A stretch of DNA of 64,000 nucleotides from Dendrocalamus latiflorus (lineage: Eukaryota > Streptophyta > Magnoliopsida > Poales > Poaceae): assembly GCA_017311315.1 (NCBI GenBank), contig CM029666.1, positions 5,579,414 to 5,643,413 of the forward strand, in the 5' to 3' direction. The notes below the pieces were generated by a model. The model did not search any database. It was not told the DNA's origin and was given only the letters and a program-made list of their open reading frames with translations. Positions 56,594 to 64,000 of the stretch are shown one piece after another. How positions within the stretch are numbered: position 1 is the stretch's first letter; every line of letters begins with the position of its first letter. The translations under genes were made by a program, and so were the position numbers.

Positions 56594-57122
56594 GCCATAT
56601 AACAATATAAACTTTGCTTGAAAGTCTATATAGCACCCTGAATTATGAAACTAGACGTTTGACCCATCGAACTTTCCAATCCAGTTCAAATAACATTCTC
56701 ACCCGGTTTTGCATAGTGGTATTATTCGCTTGGCGCATTGCGTGGACAACTTTGCCACATAAGATGACACGTTGGCCAGGTTGAGTCCATGATATGTGGG
56801 CCCACAAGGGCTTTTATCCCACTGAGCTCCCAGCCTGCTTTCATAGCCACCGCCCTAGTAGTTCCCTTTCTCTGTTTTGATTTGGGAGAGAATGCTGTAT
56901 CGGCCTATCTGTCATTCTTCTAAACTTGACTAGTGTATCATCCTACGTGGTAAAACTGTTCACTTATCGCGGCACGCGAGCAATACCATCATTCGAAACC
57001 AAGTCAAGGTGTTATTTGAACTGGATTGTAAAGTTCGGGAGGTCAAATGTCTGATTTCATAATTCGATGTGCTGGATGAACTTTTGAGCAAAGTTCGGGT
57101 ATTATTTGGACTTTTTCCTTGA
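56594..57122. mobile_element. long-inverted-repeat element (Mutator-like), copy 1
   Basis: The left arm (AACTTTGCTTGAAAGTCTA ... GAATTATGAAACTAGACG ... TCCAGTTCAAATAACA) is matched in reverse by the right arm (TGTTATTTGAACTGGATTGTAAAGTTCGG ... TTTCATAATTCG ... AAAGTTCGGGTATTATTTGG). The arms span roughly 170 bp or more each. Long terminal arms without coding capacity fit a MULE-derived or foldback element; no target duplication was identified. Confidence 0.65.
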
Positions 57123-57174
57123 TAGAATAATTTTGAACCAGAAACAAAAGAAAACATGTAGGCTTGGAGAACTA

Positions 57175-57672
57175 ATCAAAACCAAAGACACCCCGAATTA
57201 TGAAATCAGATATTTGACCACACCACTTTGCAATCCAATTCAAATAACACTCTGACCTAGTTTTATATGGTGATATTGCCTACGTGGTATGATAAGCGAA
57301 CGACTTTACTACGTAGGATAACACATTGGCTAAGTTAGGTCAATGACATGGGGTCCATAATGGCTTCTCCCCACCAAGCTCTTAGGCGTGCTTCTATAGC
57401 CACCACCCCTTTAGTTTCCTCTTTTTTATTTTGATTTGGGAAAGAAGGTCCTATGGACTTTACCTATCATTCATTTAAATATGACCAGCGTGTCATCCTA
57501 TGTGTTAAAATTACTCACTCATCACACTACACAGACAATACCACCATCCAAAACCAAGTCAGGGTGTTATTTTGAATTAGATTGTAAAGTTCGGATTGAT
57601 AAATATCCGATTACATAATTTAAAATACTGAACGGATTTTCAAATAAAATTTAAGATGTTAGGTGGACTTTT
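57175..57672. mobile_element. long-inverted-repeat element (Mutator-like), copy 2
   Basis: The same order as copy 1: ACACCCCGAATTATGAAATC, CAATTCAAATAACACT, TTTTGATTTGGGA, then GTGTTATTTTGAATTAGATTG and GATGTTAGGTGGACTTTT. It lies only about 50 bp after copy 1 in the same orientation. Confidence 0.65.
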
Positions 57673-58610
57673 CTCAAATACATCGGGTCGGGTTGTGCGA
57701 ACGCAGAATACCAGGAGAAAAAGCGGATTTTCTCGGCATTTGGAGACCAATTAAAGGCGTTGATCCGCTGATTCCGTATCAGCACACCACGGCCTCTGTA
57801 AAAATTCGCCCAGGCTTTCCCTTTTCTTTTCCTCGCTTCTTTTTACCGTATGGGTTGCTGCATGTTACTGCTTGGTTTGGTTCCAGAATAGGCGCAGTTC
57901 ATTTGAAAAGATACTTCTTTTACCTCCTTGTAAGGCTTTCAACCCAAGTTAAACATTAGAACGTAGAAATTTCACATGAATTTAGTATAAATTTCCATAA
58001 GAATTCTTGCGTTATAAACTTGACCTCGTAGAGTTGAGATCACTACAAAGTACAAACAGATGGGACGTAGAAACCCCTGTTTCACCTTCCCATTCTCAAT
58101 CAATCGGTGCACTATGCACAATGAATTAGCTGATTCCAAGGAGTTTAGCTGCTGTTTGTGACATTTTCCTAAAGCGGATGTGATGTTTCCATTTGCTATG
58201 TGGGTTTTTCTTTTGTTGAAAGCACACCCTACCTACATGAATTTGCAAACGAATTTCATATCAGAATGCAGTTTTTTTTTTGTACCGTATGGTTTATTGT
58301 TTATTTTAAGTGTCTTTCTCCTGGTCCCAAGAATATTTGGAAGAAGCTTAATTAGCTTGTTTAGCACAACCCTTACTAAGCTGTGTTTTTCTTTTCCTGA
58401 GATTTCCATAATCTGACTAAAAGGTACACCCTCCGTTCCTAATATATCATTATTCTTAAGAAGCGTCGTCCCCACAATATAACTCTATTGCGAAGACTAA
58501 AAATATAGTTATTGTAATATTTCCATCATATACCTCTATTTTAATGCTGAAAAAAAAGTAAATAGTTGTAGTATGTCATTTAATAAATGTATGTATAGTC
58601 CAATAATATT
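57673..58610. other. intergenic; possible Stowaway-like end
   Basis: CACCCTCCGTTCCTAATATATCATT at 58428-58452 resembles a Stowaway MITE end, but the opposite end is not clear. The 98-codon and 78-codon frames here show no domains. Confidence 0.4.
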
Positions 58611-58616
58611 AACTTG

Positions 58617-59152
58617 GAATAAGTCCATCTAACACCCTAAACATAATTTGAAAGTTCGTCTAGCACCCCAAACTATGAAATCAAACAACTAGCTCTTGAA
58701 CTTTACAATCCGATTCAAATAACACCCTGATCTGGTTTTGTATGATGGTATTGCCTACGTGGCGCGATGAATAGATGGTTTTGCCACATAGGATAATATA
58801 CTAGCCAAGTTAAGTCAATGATATGTGGGCCCACAAGGGCTTCCCCCTCACCGAGCTCCCAGTAGTGCTTCCATGGGTACCGCTCCTTGTAGTTTTCTCT
58901 TTTGTTTCGATTTGGGAGAGAAGACCCTGTGGAACCCACCTGTCATTCATCTAAACTTGATCAATGTGACATTCTATGTGGTAAATCCGTTCACTTATTG
59001 CATCATATGAGCAACACCACTATCTGAAATCGAGTCAGGGTGTTATTTGAATTGGATTGCAAAGTTCAGGAGCCAAATAGCTGGTTTCATAGTTCGGGAT
59101 ACTGGACAGACTTTCGAACAAAGTTTGAGATGTTATATGAGCTTTTCTCTAT
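58617..59152. mobile_element. long-inverted-repeat element (Mutator-like), copy 3
   Basis: Begins AAGTCCATCTAACACCCTAAAC and ends TTTGAGATGTTATATGAGCTTTT, with the same internal landmarks as copies 1 and 2 (TGATATGTGGGCCCACAAGG, TTTCGATTTGGGAGAGAAG, GTGTTATTTGAATTGGATTG). Confidence 0.65.
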
Positions 59153-59615
59153 TAATTTTTTTCTTAAATTTAATGTCTCCTGGTTTGTGAGTACGGTGGT
59201 CTTTGGACTTGTATTGCAGTAGTACAAATTTCAAGCCTACTTATTGCTTCCACCTGCATACCTTGCAATGATACCGTATTAATACAGCTACATCATACCT
59301 GGTCGACCGAACCAGAAAGGGAGGTTGCAGGCTAGCAGCTAGACAGCTGCAAGCCAACCCACTGTTCAGTATTGGTCCACATGGCACTTGTCAAGACCAC
59401 ACTTTCTCTCATATCAAAACTCAAAAAGAGATACTACATTTTTTTTTCCCTCTCCGAGGAGAAGAGATGCTCACACACTGTGCTGCAAACAAAGAAAAAG
59501 AAAAGATGGCCAAAGCTAAAAAGCTAGAACTTGTCCTATCCCACTCCCAACCACTTACCTGGGTCTGACGTGTCATGGCCTGGATATGCACACCTTTTTT
59601 GTTATTATAAGGTGC
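59153..59615. other. intergenic, no gene seen
   Basis: Mixed-composition sequence without a credible frame or repeat boundary. Confidence 0.4.
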
Positions 59616-59619
59616 CGCT

Positions 59620-59815
59620 CCGCAGAGCTCACTTCTGACTTTTTAATTTTGTTTTTCTATTTTTTTTGTATTTTTCTTATTTTTTTTATATTATCTATGA
59701 TGATATAATTTTTTATTTTTTAAATTTAATTACATTATATAAGTTATCAGGAGCTACAGTGTAGAAAAAAATCGCTATAATGTAAAATAAATTAGAAGCT
59801 CGAGCCTAAAAGTGC
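59620..59815 (-). mobile_element. AT-rich miniature element family X, copy 5
   Basis: Minus-strand copy, diverged: the TTAAATTTAATTACATTATATAAG segment followed by GAGCTACAGTGTAGAAAAAAATCGC and AAATTAGAAGCTCGAGCC corresponds to the reversed order of the other members. Confidence 0.55.
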
Positions 59816-61060
59816 AGATGACAATCACCCATCCATGCTACTATTTGCTGGCGTCCCCAGATTTGCAAAAACTATTCTTTGGTGATCTTATCAAACCCCG
59901 TCCCCCTCCTTTTTGAACGTCCAACAAACCCAGCTTTTGTGTTATTCTGACCCATCACCAATCCCTCCTCCTACTGGACAATCAGCTTTTGTTAACAGTA
60001 CCACCAAAATCCCACTTTTCCTCCACTTGATAATGGTGGAGGCCAAATACAATGCTTTGGGTTTTAATCAAGGTTATCAAGGAGCACTAAGCAGATATTT
60101 AAGGCGTAATTGGCAAGGAAAAGCATCTGGCATGGCAGATAACGAAATGGAATTTCAGGGGAGCCAAGAAGACCTGCCGTGCAGGCCATTAGCAGTTGGA
60201 AAAAGGTGGCGATCCGAACAAATTCCGAGACACTGCTCTGTGGAAGCAAATGAATGGTGTCTGAATTGACCACTACTGCAGTGCAGAACATAGTGGGCAA
60301 ATCATTGCAGGATCTCTACAGGGGCAGTAACATTCCATAATTCAATAATTGAAAGATGGTAGTAAGATGCAAGACATATTTCCTCCCCCCAGAAAGTATA
60401 CTGGACTTGGATTGGATGGGCACAGGCAAACTCATCGAATAAAACAAGCTTGAAGATACCCCCCTGAAGCTATTGCTGCCGCACAACTGTCCGGTCCATT
60501 CATCTCGTTCACCGGCAAGAAGGAATTGGCACCTTCCTTTTGGGACAGCTGGGATAGACGATGGATCCTACGACAGGATGCATTTGGTTAAAGGGTGTTC
60601 TTTAGACGGTGTAATTAAAAGGATAGTGAAAGTCATCTCTGGCTGACTTACATCCAGATAGGTATTCAATCAGTCGCCTGTCAAGATCGAAGTTCTGGCA
60701 GAGAAGCTTCTGCAAGAAAGATATAAGCATGGTATTAACCATCCCTCGCAAAAGCAATACCACAAAGTTGGACCACATTGTCAGTACTCGATACAGTCGA
60801 GTTTCACACTAAGGCCATTGAGGAAGACTGGATAGCTAACTGAAGTTTCAGGAGTTGTATCATTGGCGGCTTCAATATGTTTATCACATCTGTACTCAGT
60901 ACTTTGATTGAAGTACAATGCCGGATAACCAACCCGGATGTTTTGTCAAAACTAAAACGAAAGGGAACTGTGCTGTCAGACTATATTGCATATTGTGTCG
61001 TCTTTCACACCTTTTTTAGGTAGGCTTTATGAAGGACCAAAGATGACAATAGAGGAGGAT
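59816..61060. other. unassigned region, no supported gene
   Basis: A 118-codon + frame at 59913-60269 has no recognisable domain. The composition at 60300-60960 is more balanced than nearby repeats, but no frame, hairpin or splice-linked exon set could be supported. Confidence 0.3.
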
Positions 61061-61129
61061 AAATGGTGTCTCAAAATTTTCCCTTAAATATTCGTAAATA
61101 CTTCACTTCAATAACTACAGAGATATGAA

Positions 61130-61990
61130 GATTAGAATGGAAGACCACCACAAAAACCAGCGATTAAAAACACTGAAAACCCAAGAACCGTTACAGTAAA
61201 TACGGTACTTCCGTTGCTATAGTAAAATCAGGATGAACAGTATTTTCAGCACGGTTTTAAAATCCAAAATTAAGAAAACTTTTGATCCGTAGATCCAAAT
61301 GACATGAAAATTTGCAGATATCTACTCTAGGATGTTAGGAATCTATTTCGATAAACAATTATGAAAATTATGGTCAAAGTTGAGACCCTTTTTAGTTTGT
61401 TAGAAGGTTGCGCCAAAACCGATCCAAAACCCTAAATGGTGAATACAACTTGCTCGTAGGCAGATGATGACCAAGATGGCTCTAAATGTATTCCCACATG
61501 TTACAGCAAGCTAGAGCACCGAAGAATCCCAGCCAAAACTCTCGGATCAAGAAACCACTTGGAAGGCCAAGTATGTCCAAAAATCGAGTTTCTTGATGCA
61601 CTTACTACCAACATGTCTAGATGGGTGGAGAATAATTTTCAGAGGATCTCTCCATCTCTTATACGTCCTTGGCACAGCAAGATCAAGAAAAGGGAGGTGA
61701 GGAGATCAAAACCAACCAAAACAAGAGCAAATCAATCAAAACAAGAGATAGACAAAGATATGATCAAAGATTAATGTATTGTTTCTTTAGGAGGTAATTT
61801 TTACAGCCAATCCCTCGGGATAGCAGAACTCTAAGCCTAAAGTATACACACACAAGGATCTAACCCAAGGAACCCTAATTTCCCCATGGGAGGAAGGAGC
61901 AGCTAGCCACCAAAAGACTTAGTCAACCTTCTCAAATCCTAGCTCTTGTCTCTCCTCCCCTTATATAGGCTCATAACCTGAACCCAAAAT
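61130..61990 (+). repeat. non-coding retroelement-like repeat, copy B
   Basis: Diverged partner of the 19.84-21.3 kb repeat in the same orientation. ACAACTTGCTCGTAGGCAGATGATGACCAAGATGGCTCTA, CACTTGGAAGGCC, TTTCTTGATGCACTTA and TCTCCATCTCTTATACGTCC match it in order. The 71-codon frame at 61559-61774 is incidental. Confidence 0.55.
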
Positions 61991-62004
61991 CTAATGGATC
62001 CCCC

Positions 62005-62120
62005 CATTTGGGTTTTTTTTTCTTTTCTTTTTTCTCGTATTCCTTTGCATTACCCATGATGGACTAATATATTTTTTATTTTTTTTATTTTAAAATTTAA
62101 TTACACTAAAATACCACTAG
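62005..62120 (-). mobile_element. AT-rich miniature element family X, copy 6 (partial)
   Basis: Retains only TCTCGTATTCCTTTGCATTACCCATGATGGACTAATATA and the T-rich TTAAAATTTAATTACACT part of the family in reverse. Confidence 0.6.
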
Positions 62121-62920
62121 CAAGTTAGATGCCATTGCATGTGCTGAAGTAACTGACCTGGGGGAGTTGGAGGGAAGTTTAATGGAAGTGATACCTAATA
62201 AACACTATGGGCCAGTTTGAAGTCTTCAAGAGCCCTTGTAAGTCTTAAGCTGGCCTGACCCAGAATTCATTATAGTAGCTGTTAGTACGGTGTAAGCATG
62301 GATATAGAAAATGAAATGATGTCTTCAAGAGCCTGTTTACTTCGAGAATATAAATTGATTTTGATCTGGAAAGACCGCTTGTTGGGCCTATAGCCCTTCT
62401 GTACTGTCTAATTGGGACTCGCGAGATGCATTTTATCTTGGTACAGAATTTCAGGTGCCTTTTATGCTTAAGGATGCCAATAATAATGTGTTTGCCGTTG
62501 ACATTTTTCCTTTTTTCCTTTGGTTGTCCTGAAAATTTCATGCTTCATTTTTTTCAGGACATGATTATAAAAGGTTTAGGACATTCTGTAATCACATAAG
62601 CAACTTATTACACCAATTTTCTGCTAGCCTCTGCATTTGTTCAGAATATAAAATTTGCTTAATGATAAAAAGAAATGAAGACTGAAACAAATGGTGAGCG
62701 ACAAAAACAGTTATTCTAATATGAAGTGACAATGTGAGTACAAGCGTCAATATTTCCTTTAATTTGATTGCCCTGTATGTTTTGATTGAACAGATCCCAA
62801 AATCGTAACCGTATTACTCCAGGAAGGATTCCGGCCCTGCGAGGCTATCCACGTCGCCCCTTTGCCTCCCTGCGGCCGGCGCGTGGCCGAAAAATTTGCG
62901 TACGGCCGGGGGAGGCGATT
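62121..62920. other. intergenic, no gene seen
   Basis: A 98-codon minus-strand frame at 62245-62541 has no recognised motif. The right end becomes GC-rich (CCTCCCTGCGGCCGGCGCG) before the tandem repeats. Confidence 0.4.
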
Positions 62921-62925
62921 TCCCT

Positions 62926-63130
62926 CAACTTTTTGCAAATTACGTAAAGGTCTTTTTTTCTCGCAAACAGGTCCTTACCAATTTTTTTACCCCTCCACTT
63001 TGCAGGATAGCGCCCAACTTTTTGCAAATTACGTAAAGGTCCTTTTCCTCGCGAACAGGTCCCTGCCAATTTTTTTACCCCTCCACTTTGCAAGATAGCG
63101 CCCCGCGTTTTCCTAAATTACGTACGGGTC
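62926..63130. repeat. 89-bp tandem repeat, two full copies and a partial third
   Basis: CAACTTTTTGCAAATTACGTAAAGG starts at 62926 and 63015, with TTTTTTTACCCCTCCACTTTGCA..ATAGCGCC in each. A diverged third start follows at about 63104 (CGTTTTCCTAAATTACGTACGGG). Confidence 0.85.
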
Positions 63131-63474
63131 CTCATTTATTTACGTACATACCTGTTTATTTACGTATATGTCCTCGATTTTTTTACGGAAAACACCTTTA
63201 ACTTTTTCGAAAATACACATTTGGCTTCGATTTTTTTATAAAACTCCTCACGGATTATCGCCTCTTTTACTTCGGTACACACGGTGGCTGGCGCGGCGTG
63301 CCGCCGCGCCTATGAGGCTAGTTGATATTATACTATAACAAATCCCAACATTGATATTATGCTATTAAAGAACCCAAAATTGATATTATACTATGATACA
63401 GTACCTTACTTGACGTGACGAGATTTCGCCTACCAGCAATAATGTTCTCGTGTGGGCTTACTATGTGCTTAAGG

Positions 63475-63712
63475 TCTCACTCTAAGCGTCAGCTTCTAAC
63501 TTTCAATTTATGACTTATAGTATTTTGTCTTTTTTAGTTTTTTTTTGTCTTTTTTTGCTTTTTCTTATTTTTTTCTTATTCTTTTGTCTTGTGTACGTTG
63601 ATATAACTTTTTCATTCTTTTTCATATTTTTTACGTAAAATAAATCAACAACAGTTACAATGTAAGATAAATCAGAAGCTATGGCTTAAAAGCCGCTTAG
63701 AGTGGCCCCATT
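63475..63712 (-). mobile_element. AT-rich miniature element family X, copy 7
   Basis: The ends CACTCTAAGCG (about 63477) and CGCTTAGAGTG are exact inverted repeats of 11 bp, the clearest termini seen in this family. Inside is T-rich sequence with the reversed family order, ending AGAAGCTATGGCTTAAAAGCC. Confidence 0.68.
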
Positions 63713-63808
63713 GTGCATCTATCTAAGCGCTGATTTGTATCTTTTTCTATAAGTTTTAGAACCGGCATGATGCACAGAAATCACTGGCCAAGCATGGTCA
63801 GCAGTTAA

Positions 63809-64000
63809 AACAGTGTTCTTAATGATTGGGGTGAAGCAAGTGGATCCATGGCAGCGACCGTATCTGAACGAGAACACCAAGAGAACTATCAGGGCGGTGC
63901 AACATTTCCATTTCCATCACAGCCTGTAGCACCAAGCGGCTTTGCGACCAGGAGTGCGCTAGTACCTTTGCCTAGCAATTCTATTCCAAATGGCAGCTGC
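63809..64000 (+). CDS. possible first exon of an unidentified gene, cut by the window edge
   Basis: The frame is open from 63809 (after a TAA at 63806-63808) to the end of the window. An ATG at 63848 has good context (TCCATGG) and would start MAATVSEREHQENYQGG, followed by a Pro/Ser-rich stretch. Unlike the flanking DNA the codon use looks normal for a plant gene. A CAG at 63811-63813 could instead be a splice acceptor. I do not recognise the protein, and 51-64 residues are too few to judge. Confidence 0.35.

Noticed and set aside
59913..60269. 118-codon + frame
   Set aside because: No recognisable family, no promoter or splice support; length alone is not enough in this repeat-rich setting.
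60300..60960. Possible non-coding RNA or microRNA precursor
   Set aside because: No stable long hairpin or known small-RNA sequence could be seen by eye.
1..64000. tRNA or rRNA genes
   Set aside because: No tRNA box A/box B pair or rRNA core was recognised; TGGTATCAGAGC hits are retrotransposon primer-binding sites.

Overview
This is nuclear DNA of a grass, probably panicoid. Long introns with GT-AG borders, very GC-rich 5' coding ends, dense Tourist, hAT and Mutator-like miniature elements, tRNA-iMet-primed Ty1/copia elements and large LTRs all fit a Poaceae chromosome. There is no sign of bacterial or organelle origin. The species cannot be told from the sequence alone.

Five protein-coding loci can be supported, separated by repeat-rich DNA. 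From left to right they are: a single-exon lachrymatory-factor-synthase-like SRPBCC protein (+, 2.6-3.2 kb); a DUF1677 cysteine-rich protein (-, 15.9-16.5 kb); a 16-exon fused PurK-PurE phosphoribosylaminoimidazole carboxylase of purine synthesis (+, 23.3-32.8 kb); a second DUF1677 gene (+, 45.3-46.9 kb); and a 17-exon class III HD-ZIP transcription factor with a miR166 target site (-, 50.2-54.7 kb). Both long gene models were built exon by exon and close in frame, at 630 and 836 codons. An open frame at the right edge may be the first exon of a further gene.

The rest is mostly mobile DNA. A decayed LINE lies at 0.8-2.3 kb. A block of several nested tandem arrays with 29-bp and 93-bp units lies at 10.4-13.4 kb. 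Two small non-autonomous LTR elements of one family sit in different introns of the purine gene, each with a perfect target duplication. A 5.3-kb Ty1/copia element (-, 33.4-38.7 kb) has only three visible lesions. A 2.28-kb solo LTR (41.5-43.8 kb) has a perfect ATTGT duplication. The 5' fragment of a second copia element (47.8-50.1 kb) is split by a solo LTR and ends 71 bp from the stop codon of the HD-ZIP III gene. At least six Tourist-like MITEs, one hAT-like MITE, seven copies of an AT-rich repeat family and three long-inverted-repeat elements fill the intergenic spaces.

The genes do not form a pathway or operon. The two DUF1677 genes share an identical cysteine spacing and look like dispersed paralogs. 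The most unusual structure is the nested array block at 10.4-13.4 kb. The most informative gene-level observations are the twin intronic insertions, two probable GC-AG introns, and a retrotransposon LTR that must supply most of the 3' region of the HD-ZIP III gene.
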